NCBI GenBank assembly: GCA_016278325.1
Contig: JADQCB010000004.1
Location: 142,500 to 206,499 of the forward strand
Source: Actibacterium sp.
GTDB taxonomy: Bacteria > Pseudomonadota > Alphaproteobacteria > Rhodobacterales > Rhodobacteraceae
Direction of reading: 5' to 3'
DNA: 64,000 bases
Shown here: piece by piece, positions 1 through 9,758 of the stretch
Layout: the number at the start of each line of letters is the position of its first letter
Position numbering within the stretch: the first letter of the stretch is position 1
Notes under the pieces: generated by a model
Databases searched by the model: none
What the model was told of the DNA's origin: nothing
What the model saw: the letters and a program-made list of their open reading frames with translations, nothing else
Made by a program: the position numbers and the translations under genes

Positions 1-2125
1 CGTCCACATCGCTCACCGTCAGCGCGCCCGCAGCCGTCAGCGTCGCCGCATCCTCATCCTCGGTCACCGCGCCGGTGCTGGTGCCGGAAATCACCGCGCT
101 GTCATTCACCCCGGTGATCGTCACGGTAATGTCGGTCTCGTCGGTTGCGCCATGAGAATCAGTTGCGCCTAGTCGGATCGTCACGTCACGCGCCTCGCCT
201 GCCGCGAGATCCTGAAAATAGGCACCGGGATCGAAGCGCAGCATGTTGCCGTCGATCATGGCGCTGCCCGCGCCCGGTACCCCGGTGACGCTGTAGGTGA
301 GCGTCGCGCCGGTGTCGTCGTTGTCGATATCGCTGCCGCGTTCGGCAAGGTCCAGCGTGACCACCGGCCCGTCTTCGTGCGCCTCGATCTGCGCCGGGGC
401 AATCACCGGGGCGTCGTTGACGCCGGTGACGGTGATCGAGAGCGTGCCGGTCTCGCTCTGGCCGCCGGAGGTGGCGGTGTAGTCAAGCGTAACGCCGCGC
501 GTCTCGCCCGCGGCGAGGGTCTGGTAGGCCGGGTCGCTCGCATCGAGGCGATAGCTGCCATCGGGGGCGAGGGACAGCCCGGCGGGCAGGGGCATCGCGG
601 TGTCTTCGGGGGCATAGGTTATATCGGCGTCGGGGCTGTCGATATCTGTCGCAGCAAGAACGCCCGTGATCGCGCTGTCCTCGGTCCCGGCTTTCGTGGC
701 ATCGGGGGCCGAGGGCGGATCGTCCACCGGCGTTACGCCGATGGTCACGGTCGCGCCTGTTATGGTGCCCTGTCCATCGGATACGGTGTAGGTGAAACTG
801 TCCTGCCCGTTGAAATCCGGATTCGGCGTGTAGGTGAACTCGCCCGTCGAGAGCAGAACCAGCACGCCGTTTTCAGCGCCCGACCGGATCGCGAAGCTGA
901 GCGGGTCGCCATCCGCATCCCGCGCGGTGAGCGTGCCGTCGAGGCGCGTGTCTTCGGGCAGCTCGAAACGCGCGTCATCGGGAGCCGGGGCCGTGTTCGT
1001 GTCAGGCTCTGTCGGAGCGGGAGCGAAATCCCGAGGCTCCTGCGTATCGTCCGGTGCCTGGCGATCCGTATCGCCGTCATCGTCCCCGGGGTCGTCGCCG
1101 CTGTCGTCAAGCCCGGTTCCGGCCCCCGTATCCGTGTCGGTCTCACCTGTGCCTGATCGGCTGTTGCCGCTGTCGAGTTCGACCAGGCTCTGTCCGGCCT
1201 CGAGTCGCGCGATCGACTTGGCATAGGCGGTGGCGGCATCGGCCAGGATGGCCGCGTCGCTTGCCAGGTCATCCGCGGTTCGGGCCACCTCGTAGGCCTC
1301 GTCGCCGACGGGCACCACCCATTTGGTATCGGTCGCCGTGATCGTGGTGATCTCGTTGCCGCCGAGATCGTTGATGACAATCTCGCCCAGGCCGCCATCG
1401 GGATCGGTGTTAAGCGAGACCGCAACGGTGGTCACGCCCTGCACGGTCTGGATGTCCACGAGCACGGTGGTGCCGCGAATACCCATTGTCGCCGACGGGG
1501 TCGTGACCTCCATGCCGCCGGTCTTGGCAACCTGTCCGGCGATAAAGACAAAGCTGCCCTCGACAAGGTTGAAGGCCGCGGAATTGTCTTGCGACCCGGC
1601 CGCATAGACGAGATCGTCGAGCACCATGCGTGAGCCTGAGGCAAGCGTGAATATGGTGCCATCCACGAAGGTGATCGAGACCTCGCCACCTGTTTCGGTG
1701 ATGACGACATCGTTTCGATAGACCTTGCTGCCGATCTCGAGATCGACCACGGTGCCATCGACGCGCTGAGCGCGCGCCTCCCCCTCCAGCGTCTCGACCT
1801 GGCCGATGGGATCACCCTGCGGGGACGCGCCGAGCTGGGCATACTGGCCCGGCGCTTCGGGACCGGCGAGGCGTTCCACCACCGCGCCACGCAGGGTGGC
1901 ACCGTCCGGGGTCGTCAGGTCGGGGAGGAGAGCGTGCGCGAAGTAATCCACAACCCGGATGTTCGGTGCCCCCGGAGTCTCCAGCACGAGATCGGCCCCG
2001 TCGCGGGAAAAATCCGCAGAGAAAAGATGCGATGGATCACTTACCGTGACAGCCTCGCCGTCAACGCTCTTCAAAAGGACGGAAGGGCCACCCAGCGGCC
2101 CGTGCGGCAAACCCACCGATTTCAT
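1..2125 (-). CDS. FecR/tandem-95/VCBS-type large surface adhesin, 5' part (gene continues beyond left edge)
   Basis: Reading leftward from ATG at 2125, with AAGGTG a few bases upstream, 708 codons stay open to the window edge, so the C-terminus is missing. Seen: no N-terminal signal peptide; a FecR-like domain at about residues 100-215 (VTTPSATMGIRGTT); an Asp/Gly/Thr-rich linker at about 300-390; a cadherin-like tandem-95 domain at about 390-475 (FTYTPNPDFNGQDSFTYTV); then VCBS-type repeats ending in TGVNDAPV or TGVNDSAV. This is the build of giant type I secreted adhesins (LapA/BapA/RTX class), whose secretion signal is C-terminal and would lie outside the window. The type I exporter genes at 4.6-9.5 kb on the same strand are the likely secretion route (inference). 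Confidence 0.85.
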   Translation of the reverse strand, partial: MKSVGLPHGPLGGPSVLLKSVDGEAVTVSDPSHLFSADFSRDGADLVLETPGAPNIRVVDYFAHALLPDLTTPDGATLRGAVVERLAGPEAPGQYAQLGASPQGDPIGQVETLEGEARAQRVDGTVVDLEIGSKVYRNDVVITETGGEVSITFVDGTIFTLASGSRMVLDDLVYAAGSQDNSAAFNLVEGSFVFIAGQVAKTGGMEVTTPSATMGIRGTTVLVDIQTVQGVTTVAVSLNTDPDGGLGEIVINDLGGNEITTITATDTKWVVPVGDEAYEVARTADDLASDAAILADAATAYAKSIARLEAGQSLVELDSGNSRSGTGETDTDTGAGTGLDDSGDDPGDDDGDTDRQAPDDTQEPRDFAPAPTEPDTNTAPAPDDARFELPEDTRLDGTLTARDADGDPLSFAIRSGAENGVLVLLSTGEFTYTPNPDFNGQDSFTYTVSDGQGTITGATVTIGVTPVDDPPSAPDATKAGTEDSAITGVLAATDIDSPDADITYAPEDTAMPLPAGLSLAPDGSYRLDASDPAYQTLAAGETRGVTLDYTATSGGQSETGTLSITVTGVNDAPVIAPAQIEAHEDGPVVTLDLAERGSDIDNDDTGATLTYSVTGVPGAGSAMIDGNMLRFDPGAYFQDLAAGEARDVTIRLGATDSHGATDETDITVTITGVNDSAVISGTSTGAVTEDEDAATLTAAGALTVSDVD

Positions 2126-2349
2126 AAATCACCTTTTTTTAATGCGCAAACGCTCCAGCACTATAGATGAATTCGATTTTCGCTCAAGACCGCGGATTCC
2201 CGAAGGTCCGCAGTGCCGGCGCAGTTCCGGGCGGCCCGTCTCGCGGGAACCATCCCGGCGATTTGCAGGTTGACCCACGAGACAGGGTTCTTTTTGGTAA
2301 GACGAGGGGCGTACCGCCTGAGGCGTGACGACAAACGAAGGGATTGGCA

Positions 2350-4572
2350 ATGCAGCGCGTCATCCTGCGTCGGATCGGGCCGGGGCGCTTCGCGGGGCTG
2401 GTCTTGCTGGCACTGCTTCTGGCGCTGCGTGTCGCGGACCCGCTCTGGGTGTCGGGGCTGCGCAACGCGGCCTTCGATATCTACCAGCAGGTCGAGCCGC
2501 GCGACCCGCAGCCAGTGCCGGTGACAATTCTCGATATCGACGATCCCAGTCTCGAGGAATTCGGCCAATGGCCGTGGCCGCGCACCCGCGTGGCAGAGAT
2601 CGTGACCAAGGTCGCGGCGGCGGGTGCGGTTGCGATCGCCTTCGATATCGTATTTGCCGAGCGCGACCGGCTGTCGCCCGAGGGGGTGGCGCGCGACAAC
2701 CCGGGGCTGCCCGCCGAGATGCGCGCCCAGCTCAAGGCCTTGCCGGACAACGACGTGGCGCTTGCCCGCGCGATGCGCCAGACGCGGGTGGTGGTGGGGC
2801 AGACCAGCGTGCGCAGCGCCCGTTCGAACCTTGCGGACAAGGCCGCGATGCGCACGGTGCCGCACGCGATCATCGGGGCCGATCCGAGGCCGTTCCTGCC
2901 GCGGTTTCCGGACGTTGTGCGCAACCTGGACATTCTCGAGGATGCGGCGGCGGGGCGCGGGGTGTTCAGCGTGCGGCCCGATCCCGACGGAATCTATCGG
3001 CGGGTGCCGATGGTGATGCTGGTGCAAGACACCCTTCGGCTGGGTCTCGCGCCGGAATTGCTGCGGGTGGCGACGGGCGGTAACGCCTTTGCCCTGCGCA
3101 CCAACGAGGCGGGGATCGACGGCGTGGTGCTGGGCGGCAAGATGATCCGGACCGGACCGGACGGCCGCGTATGGCCCTACCTGACCCCGAGCCTGCCGCA
3201 GCGCTATGTTTCGGCAGGCGATGTGCTGGCTGGTCGGGTCGCGCCGGAGCGGCTGGCCGGGCAACTGGTGCTGGTGGGCACGTCGGCGATCGGGCTGGAG
3301 GATTTCCGGCCGACCCCCCTCGGGGTGCCGATGGCAGGGGTGGAAATTCACGCGCAGCTTCTGGAGAACATCCTGACCGACACGTTGCTGAACCGGCCCA
3401 ACTATGCCGTGGCGGTGGAACTGCTGACGGTGCTGGTGCTGTCGGCGCTGGTGATCGTGCTGGTTCCGGTGATCGGCGCACGCTGGATCATCGCCTTTGC
3501 GGTGTCGCTTCTGGTGGGGTATTCGGGGCTGTCCTACTATCTGTTCCACGAGGTGCGGATCCTGCTCGATCCGACATGGCCGGTTCTGGGCACGGTTCTG
3601 ACGCTGATGCTGATGTCCAGCGCCAACTACCTGCGCGAGGAACGCCAGAAACAGCAGATCCGCGGTGCCTTCGGGCAATATGTCTCGCCCGATCTGGTGG
3701 CGCGGCTTCAGGAAAATCCCGAGGGTCTGACCCTGGGCGGGGAGCGGCGTGAACTGACGGTGCTGTTTTCGGATGTGCGCGGCTTCACCACCCTGGCCGA
3801 GGGGTTCCGGGACGATCCGCCGGGGCTGACGGCGCTGATGAACAGTTTCCTCACGGTGCTGTCACGGGCCATCCTGCGCGAGGGCGGCACCATCGACAAG
3901 TTCATGGGCGATGCCGTCATGGCGTTCTGGAACGCGCCGCTCGACGCGCCGGACCACGCCGCCGCCGCCTGCCGCGCGGCGCTGGCGATGCGCGCCGACG
4001 TGGCGACCCTCAACGCAGAGCGCGCGCGCGCCGCCGCAGAGGCGGGCGGTGCGGCGCATCCCATCGACGTGGGGATCGGGCTCAATACCGGGGATTGCGT
4101 CGTCGGCAACATGGGCAGCGACTCGCGGTTCGACTATACTGCGCTTGGCGATGCGGTGAACCTGGCTTCGCGGCTGGAGGGGCAATCCAAGCCCTATGGG
4201 CTTGGCATCATCCTCGGCTCCGCGACGGCCCGCGCGGTCGAGGGCCGCTTCGCGATGATCGAACTGGATCTGTTGCGGGTGAAGGGCAAGATGGCACCCG
4301 AGCGCGTGTTCGGGCTTCTGGGCGACGAGGCGATGCGCACGAGGCCCGACTTCGCCGAGCTGGAGGCCGCCAACACCGCGATGCGCGCAGCCTATTCGGC
4401 GCAGGATTGGGACGCGGCAGAGGCGGCGCTTGACCGGCTCGAGGCAGCCGGCGCGCCGCTGGATCTCGATATGACTGGCTATGTTGCGCTCTATCGTCGG
4501 CGCATTGCCGCGCTGCGCGCCAATCCGCCGGGCGAGGGCTGGGATGGCGTCCATGTCGCGACCGACAAGTGA
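2350..4572 (+). CDS. CHASE2-domain class III adenylate cyclase
   Basis: A 740-residue membrane protein: one N-terminal membrane segment, a CHASE2 sensor (about residues 35-320, predicted extracytoplasmic), three membrane helices (about 345-425) and a cytoplasmic class III cyclase domain (about 455-645). Metal-binding Asp475 (LFSDVRGFT) and Asp521 (KFMGDAVMAF) are present, as are adenine-selecting Lys517 and Asp601 and the transition-state pair Asn604/Arg608 (GDAVNLASRLEG). It should therefore make cAMP from ATP. ATG at 2350 is chosen over the in-frame TTG at 2344 because AAGGGA at 2338-2343 gives 6-base spacing only for 2350. It lies between the adhesin and its exporter, divergent from the adhesin. 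What CHASE2 senses here is unknown. Confidence 0.92.
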   Translation: MQRVILRRIGPGRFAGLVLLALLLALRVADPLWVSGLRNAAFDIYQQVEPRDPQPVPVTILDIDDPSLEEFGQWPWPRTRVAEIVTKVAAAGAVAIAFDIVFAERDRLSPEGVARDNPGLPAEMRAQLKALPDNDVALARAMRQTRVVVGQTSVRSARSNLADKAAMRTVPHAIIGADPRPFLPRFPDVVRNLDILEDAAAGRGVFSVRPDPDGIYRRVPMVMLVQDTLRLGLAPELLRVATGGNAFALRTNEAGIDGVVLGGKMIRTGPDGRVWPYLTPSLPQRYVSAGDVLAGRVAPERLAGQLVLVGTSAIGLEDFRPTPLGVPMAGVEIHAQLLENILTDTLLNRPNYAVAVELLTVLVLSALVIVLVPVIGARWIIAFAVSLLVGYSGLSYYLFHEVRILLDPTWPVLGTVLTLMLMSSANYLREERQKQQIRGAFGQYVSPDLVARLQENPEGLTLGGERRELTVLFSDVRGFTTLAEGFRDDPPGLTALMNSFLTVLSRAILREGGTIDKFMGDAVMAFWNAPLDAPDHAAAACRAALAMRADVATLNAERARAAAEAGGAAHPIDVGIGLNTGDCVVGNMGSDSRFDYTALGDAVNLASRLEGQSKPYGLGIILGSATARAVEGRFAMIELDLLRVKGKMAPERVFGLLGDEAMRTRPDFAELEAANTAMRAAYSAQDWDAAEAALDRLEAAGAPLDLDMTGYVALYRRRIAALRANPPGEGWDGVHVATDK

Positions 4573-4596
4573 GCGCGTCAAGCGGCGCGAACACGT

Positions 4597-5922
4597 TCAG
4601 CGTTCGCGCAGGGCCTCGGACTGCGCGCGCCTCAGCGGGCGCGACAGGTAGTCGAGAACCGTCTTGCGCCCGGTCAGGATATCGACCTGCGCCACCATGC
4701 CGGGGCTTATCGGCAGGGACGTGCCATCGTCCGCCGTCAACTCGCTTTGCCTTGTGCGAACCATGACGCGGAAGAACTCGGTTCCTTCGCTGTCCTCGAC
4801 CGTGTCGGCCCCGATGCGCAGCACGGTTCCGTCCAGCGCACCGTAGACGAGATAATCATAGGCGGTGATCTTGACCGACGCGGAATCGCCGGGACGGATG
4901 AAGGCCACGTCGCGCGGGCGGATACGCGCCTCGATCAGCAACTGGTCGTCTCGCGGCACGATCTCGATCAGGGGGGCGCCGGGCTGCACCACCGCGCCGA
5001 TCGTGGTCACATGGACCGTGTTGACGGTGCCGTTCACGGGCGCGCGCAGGCTGGTGCGGGTTACCTTTTCTGTGGCGGCGCGCAGGGCCTCGCGCAGCAC
5101 CGAGAGTTCGCTGTTGATCCTGGCCAGACGCTCGCGCGCCGTCAGCACATAGCTGCTGCGCGCCGAACGAATCTGGCTTTCCGCCTCGTCCATGGCGGCG
5201 CGAAGGCCGGGCAGGCGCGCGCGGGAGACCGCCAACTCGCCCTGCAGTTCGGCCATGCGGCTTTGCAGGCGCAGGAATTTGATCCGGGGCACCGCGCCGC
5301 TGTCGACGAGTCGGCTTGTCAGGGTGATTTCCTCGGCGAGGGGGGCGATCTGCCGCTCGAGCTTGATGATGGTCGCTTCCAGTTCGCGCAGGTTTGAGCG
5401 GCGCTGCGCCAGCTTGTTGCGCAGCACGGACATCTCGTTTTCGAGCTGTGCGCGGCGCGACTCGAAGACCTTGCGCTCGGCGGCAACGGCATCAGGCGCA
5501 CGCTCTGACAGGCCCGCGGGAAAGCGCAACGTGTCACCGCCCACTGCCTCGGTGCGGACACGCGCGGCCTCGGCCAGAAGCGCCGCCTCGCGTTCGCGCA
5601 ACTCGCCGCGTTCGGCCGCGGCAGAGGTGTCGTCGATCCGCATCAACACCTCGCCCTTCGCCACCAGATCCCCTTCGCGGATCTCGATCGCCGAGACGAT
5701 CCCGCCCTCGAGGCTCTGCACCACCTGAAGCTGTCGGCTCGGTACCACGCGCCCGGTGCCGCGCGTGACCTCCTCGATCTCGTAGAGAGCGGCCCATGCG
5801 AGGAACGCGGCGATGCCGCCGGCGATCAGCAGCAGCAAAAGCCACGGCCCGCGCCCGCGCCCACGCGGCCCGACGGCGGTCGCGTCGTTCACGAAATCCT
5901 CTTCTGTCCGCGGTCCGAACAT
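4597..5922 (-). CDS. HlyD-family type I secretion membrane-fusion protein
   Basis: A 441-residue periplasmic adaptor linking the inner-membrane ABC exporter to the TolC-like channel. A short cytoplasmic N-terminus is followed by one membrane helix at about residues 27-48, a lipoyl/barrel half (RGTGRVVPSRQLQVVQSLEG), a long coiled coil at about 110-290, and the returning barrel (LRAPVNGTVNTVHV). It is the last gene of the leftward operon, 4 bases after the ABC gene. Length and order match LapC/HlyD proteins of adhesin-secreting systems. The substrate is presumably the adhesin at the left edge (inference from position and strand). Confidence 0.93.
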   Translation of the reverse strand: MFGPRTEEDFVNDATAVGPRGRGRGPWLLLLLIAGGIAAFLAWAALYEIEEVTRGTGRVVPSRQLQVVQSLEGGIVSAIEIREGDLVAKGEVLMRIDDTSAAAERGELREREAALLAEAARVRTEAVGGDTLRFPAGLSERAPDAVAAERKVFESRRAQLENEMSVLRNKLAQRRSNLRELEATIIKLERQIAPLAEEITLTSRLVDSGAVPRIKFLRLQSRMAELQGELAVSRARLPGLRAAMDEAESQIRSARSSYVLTARERLARINSELSVLREALRAATEKVTRTSLRAPVNGTVNTVHVTTIGAVVQPGAPLIEIVPRDDQLLIEARIRPRDVAFIRPGDSASVKITAYDYLVYGALDGTVLRIGADTVEDSEGTEFFRVMVRTRQSELTADDGTSLPISPGMVAQVDILTGRKTVLDYLSRPLRRAQSEALRER

Positions 5923-5926
5923 CCGC

Positions 5927-8125
5927 TCACTCCGCGGCGCGGCGGGCGGCCGCCTGCTTCATCTGCGTGATCACCGTGTCGCGCGGCCCGTCAAGAACGA
6001 CACGGCCGCAGTCGATCACCAGCCAGCGATCCGCCAGATCCGCAAGTGCCGGGCGATGGGTGCACAGCACCAGCGTCGTGCCCCCGGCGTTCAAGGCACG
6101 CAGTCGCGCCACCACCTCGACCTCCATGTCGCGGTCCATCGCGTTGGTTGGCTCGTCAAGGAACACAAGTTCGGGTTGGCGCAGCAGCAACCGCGCGAGG
6201 GCCAGCCCCTGGCGCTGCCCGCCCGATAACTGCGCGCCGCGTTCGCCGATGAACCGATCGAGACCCTGGGGATCGTCTTTGACGAACCGCTCCATTGCCG
6301 CCATGTGCAGGGCCGATTCGATTTCGGACTGGGTCGCATGGGGCCGGCCGATCACCAGGTTCTCGCGCAGGGTGCCGGTGAAAAGCTCGGGTTCCTGCGG
6401 CATGTAGCCGACCCCGGCGCGCAGCGCGGCCGGGTCGTATTGCCCGGCCCCGCGCCCGTCGATCAAAAGCGTGCCGCTGTCGGGGGTCAGCAGGCCGCAC
6501 AGCAGCTTGCCGAGCGTGCTCTTGCCCGATCCGACCCGGCCCAGAAGCGCGACGCAGTCCCCCGGCGCGATGTCGAGCGTCACCGATGCGAGCGCATCCG
6601 CCCCGGCACCCGGATAGCGGTAGCTTACCTCTGACAAGGCGACGGCACCCGCCGTCACGCGGGCGCTGCTGTGAACTGCCGGGCCGCGTTCGCGCGCGAC
6701 CTTCATGAACTGCGACAACGCGCGCATCGCGCGCAGCGCGTAATGGGCGCGAAAGATGGTCTGGGCGATGGTTCCCAGCGGCGCGAGCGCGCGACCCGAA
6801 AGGATGTTGGCCGCGATCAGGGCACCGATGGTGATCTGCCCCTCGGCCACGAGGTAGACGCCCCAGACGATGATGACCACGCTCACCCCTTGCTGGATCA
6901 TCTGGGTGCCGGAGGCCGCGAAGCTCGACCAGAAGCGGCTGCGACCGCTGATCCGCGCGGTGGCGGCGCTGGCGCGGTCCCATTCACGCTGCATCACCGG
7001 TTCGGCATTGAGGGTCTTGATGGTCTCCAGCCCCAACAGCGCTTCCATCAGAACCGATTGTCGGCGTCCGGCCAGCGCCTGCGCGGCCCACGCCGTGCGC
7101 CCCATCGGAAGCTGCGCGACAACGGCGAGGATCAGCACGAGCGGCACCGCCAACAGCGGCACCACCGCCAATGGCCCCACGATCATGTAAAGAACAAGGA
7201 TGAAAAGGCCTATGAACAGCAGGTCGATCAACGACACGAAGCTGGCCGAGCCGAAGAATTCGCGCACCGCCTCGAAATCACGGATATGGCTGGCCAGCCC
7301 CGCCGCGCCGCCGGGGCGGTCGGCCACCCGCAGGGCGAGCGCGTGCGAAAAGAGCGTCGAGGCGATGCCGGTATCGAGGCGTCGGCCAACGGATTCCAGC
7401 ACCCCCGTCCTGAAACTGCGCAGCACAAGGTCCAGCCCGATGGCCAGTGCCACCCCGATGGCCAGCGTCCACAGGGTCACATAGGCAAGGTTGGGGATCA
7501 CCTTGTCATAGACATTCATCACGAAGATCGGCAACGCCAGCCCGAGGATGTTGATCAGCAGCGCCGCGATAATGACCTGCATCCAGCCCGCGCGATTGTC
7601 GCGCATGGGCCCCCAGAACCAGTGCCTTGGCCGGTCCTGCGCCTGCGCATCGAGGCGACGGTCAACCAGATCATCGCGCACGGAGACGAGCATGACCTCG
7701 GGCCGGACCCGCCGCGATAGCTGTCGCAGGCGGATCTCGCGCTCGGGGCTGTCGTGCGCGGGATCCAGAATGCGCCCACAGCGCCGGTCCGGCGAAAATC
7801 CCAGCAGGATAAGAGGGGTGCCATCGCGTTCGAACAGCACGCATGGCAGCGCCGCCGGATCGATCTGGCGCAGTTTTCGCAGCACGAGGCGCGACTTCAG
7901 CCCCACTGTGGCCAGCGCGCGTGCGAGGCTTTCGGGCGTGCGACAGCTGAACCCGGCGGGCATTCGCGCGCGCACCGCCTCGTCGTTCCAGGGGCGGCCG
8001 TGATGTCGTGACAGCCAGACGGCGGCGTCCAGTCCCGGCACACGATCCCCGTCGGGAACGGCGCGGCCGTCCGCGCTGGCTCGCCCGGTGTCCCCGGCGG
8101 GGGCCGCCCGGGCCGCAGGCGTCAT
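5927..8125 (-). CDS. Type I secretion ABC permease/ATPase with degenerate C39-like domain
   Basis: A 732-residue exporter of the HlyB/LapB class. The N-terminal C39-peptidase-like domain (about residues 20-150) shows no Cys at the expected catalytic position, so it is a non-proteolytic substrate-docking domain as in HlyB and LapB. A six-helix transmembrane region spans about 165-470. The nucleotide-binding domain has Walker A (GRVGSGKST, about 530), signature LSGGQRQGLALARLLL (about 635) and Walker B LVFLDEPTNAMD (about 655). Its ATG overlaps the stop of the TolC gene by 4 bases, so the two are translationally coupled. Confidence 0.94.
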   Translation of the reverse strand: MTPAARAAPAGDTGRASADGRAVPDGDRVPGLDAAVWLSRHHGRPWNDEAVRARMPAGFSCRTPESLARALATVGLKSRLVLRKLRQIDPAALPCVLFERDGTPLILLGFSPDRRCGRILDPAHDSPEREIRLRQLSRRVRPEVMLVSVRDDLVDRRLDAQAQDRPRHWFWGPMRDNRAGWMQVIIAALLINILGLALPIFVMNVYDKVIPNLAYVTLWTLAIGVALAIGLDLVLRSFRTGVLESVGRRLDTGIASTLFSHALALRVADRPGGAAGLASHIRDFEAVREFFGSASFVSLIDLLFIGLFILVLYMIVGPLAVVPLLAVPLVLILAVVAQLPMGRTAWAAQALAGRRQSVLMEALLGLETIKTLNAEPVMQREWDRASAATARISGRSRFWSSFAASGTQMIQQGVSVVIIVWGVYLVAEGQITIGALIAANILSGRALAPLGTIAQTIFRAHYALRAMRALSQFMKVARERGPAVHSSARVTAGAVALSEVSYRYPGAGADALASVTLDIAPGDCVALLGRVGSGKSTLGKLLCGLLTPDSGTLLIDGRGAGQYDPAALRAGVGYMPQEPELFTGTLRENLVIGRPHATQSEIESALHMAAMERFVKDDPQGLDRFIGERGAQLSGGQRQGLALARLLLRQPELVFLDEPTNAMDRDMEVEVVARLRALNAGGTTLVLCTHRPALADLADRWLVIDCGRVVLDGPRDTVITQMKQAAARRAAE

Positions 8126-9546
8126 TTCAACGCCCTGATTTCTGTGTCGAAAATCGCCGTCGCGCGCCGGGCATCCTGTGCGCGGGCCGTGAAATCGGGC
8201 TCGAGCGGCACATCTGCCGGTTCGATTCCGAAATGCGCGGCGAGGCGGCTTTGCGCGGCGAGCATCCGGTACTGATTGAAGGTGAAGGCGGCCTTGGCGC
8301 TGACATTGTCGAACAGGACGTTGAAGAACGTTCGCTCCGCATCCAGCACGTCAAGCATGCTTCGGGTGCCGGCGCGAAACTGATCGCGATATTGCGCGGA
8401 GGTCTTGCGCGCCGCGGCCACGCGCCGATCCAGAAGCACCGTGCGCTCGATACTGGTGTGGTAGGCATTCCAGCTTCGTTCGGCCATCTCGCGGACCTCG
8501 CGCACCACTTTCTGTCGTTCGGCCTCTGCCTCAAGCACCCGTGCCTGAAGCGCACGGCGGCGGGCATCGCGCCCCCCGGCGAAAAGTTCCCAGTCCAGCC
8601 GAACGCCGACGAAGGCATCCGATTCCGACCCCGATGTGCCACCGATATCGCGTCCCGCGCGCACACCTGCCTGAAGCGTCACCTGCGGCTTCTCGTCGGC
8701 GGTGGTGATCGCGTGCTGAAACCGGGTTTGCGCAATCTTTTGGCCCGACTCTTTCAGGCGAAAACTGTTGCGCAGGCTGCGCAGGACCAGATCTTCCTTT
8801 GTCAGCGGCAGGTTCTCGACCGCAGGCACGGGTCTCATGCCTCCGGGATCGTGACCGATCACCGCCCGGTAGCGCGCGCGCGCATCCGCCATCGCACGTT
8901 CCACGTCGAGCCGCGACAGCCGCGCTGCCAGCAACCGGTCCTGAACCTCGAACCGGGCGCTGACCGGCAGCCGGTCACCATCGACCAGATCATCGACCTG
9001 GCGCGCGATTTCATTGTGTCGGGCGATATTCCGATTTGCGACCTCAAGAAGCCGCGCGTGCCTGGCCACGTCGACATAGGTCTCCACCGCGTTGAGCGCC
9101 ATCGTCTCGGAAGCATCGAGAAGGCCGAAAATAGCTTCGTCCAACCGCGAGGCGTTGCGGTAGATGCGGTTGGTGCGGCGGTAGCCATCGAACAGCGTCA
9201 ACTCGGCGGTAAGGCCGATTTCGCGGTTGAATTTCGTGTCGCGGTTGTCGTCGGGGGCAAGCCGCTCGGGATCGTCGTATCGTTGGGCCCCGACCTCGCC
9301 ATGCAGCCGCAGGCGCGGCTGAAAGTCCCTGCGCAATTGCAGCAGCTCCAGCGCCGAGGCTTTCACGTCGGCATTCGCGGCGCGTCCGGTGGGATTGGCC
9401 GTCACCGCGGCGCGAACGGCATCCTGCAGGGTCTCTGCGGCAAGGGGCTGGGCCATGCCGAGACAAAACGCGACAAAGGAAGCCATCGTTATTGTCAGAC
9501 CTGTCATGGCAGGCGGAAAGCGAAGGGAACAATATGTCCGCGGCAT
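8122..9546 (-). CDS. TolC-family outer-membrane channel of the type I system
   Basis: A 474-residue TolC/LapE-like protein. The signal peptide ends near AQPLAAE, followed by the two-repeat helical architecture of TolC proteins (TLQDAVRAAVTANP start, GTRSMLDVLDAERTFFNVLFDN in the second repeat). The ATG at 9546 is preferred over the GTG at 9570 because GAGG lies about 9 bases upstream and the signal peptide then begins sensibly. It is the first gene of the tolC-ABC-hlyD operon. Such proteins form the outer-membrane exit duct for type I substrates. Confidence 0.9.
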   Translation of the reverse strand: MPRTYCSLRFPPAMTGLTITMASFVAFCLGMAQPLAAETLQDAVRAAVTANPTGRAANADVKASALELLQLRRDFQPRLRLHGEVGAQRYDDPERLAPDDNRDTKFNREIGLTAELTLFDGYRRTNRIYRNASRLDEAIFGLLDASETMALNAVETYVDVARHARLLEVANRNIARHNEIARQVDDLVDGDRLPVSARFEVQDRLLAARLSRLDVERAMADARARYRAVIGHDPGGMRPVPAVENLPLTKEDLVLRSLRNSFRLKESGQKIAQTRFQHAITTADEKPQVTLQAGVRAGRDIGGTSGSESDAFVGVRLDWELFAGGRDARRRALQARVLEAEAERQKVVREVREMAERSWNAYHTSIERTVLLDRRVAAARKTSAQYRDQFRAGTRSMLDVLDAERTFFNVLFDNVSAKAAFTFNQYRMLAAQSRLAAHFGIEPADVPLEPDFTARAQDARRATAIFDTEIRALK

Positions 9547-9634
9547 GGATAAAATCCTCGTAAAACACACCCCGAAACGTCTGAAATGCGCTGTATCGAG
9601 TCAACCATTACCGGTGTGGCCCCCCGACCAGGGC

Positions 9635-9716
9635 AATCGCGTTTGGGTCATCCGGAACAGCCCCCCGCGATCAGCCGCAATGCCAGATGCTCAAGTCCTC
9701 AGTTCCAAACGCGATT
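9635..9716. repeat. 12-bp perfect inverted repeat in the TolC/DUF3307 gap
   Basis: AATCGCGTTTGG at 9635-9646 and its exact complement CCAAACGCGATT at 9705-9716 are separated by 58 bases. After one mismatch the outer flanks add three more pairs (GGG/CCC). It lies about 90-170 bases upstream of the leftward tolC start and just downstream of the DUF3307 stop, so it could be a regulatory dyad for the secretion operon, an mRNA structure, or a remnant of a small mobile element. No T-tract follows on either strand. Confidence 0.5.
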
Positions 9717-9758
9717 CCCCGGGCCCTTCAATGGGCATGGCACACGGATGCATTTTCA

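Noticed and set aside
2161-3678. 505-codon minus-strand open frame opposite the CHASE2 cyclase
   Set aside because: High GC keeps the antisense frame open; the peptide is His/Arg/Gln-rich with no domain, while the plus strand has an intact cyclase.
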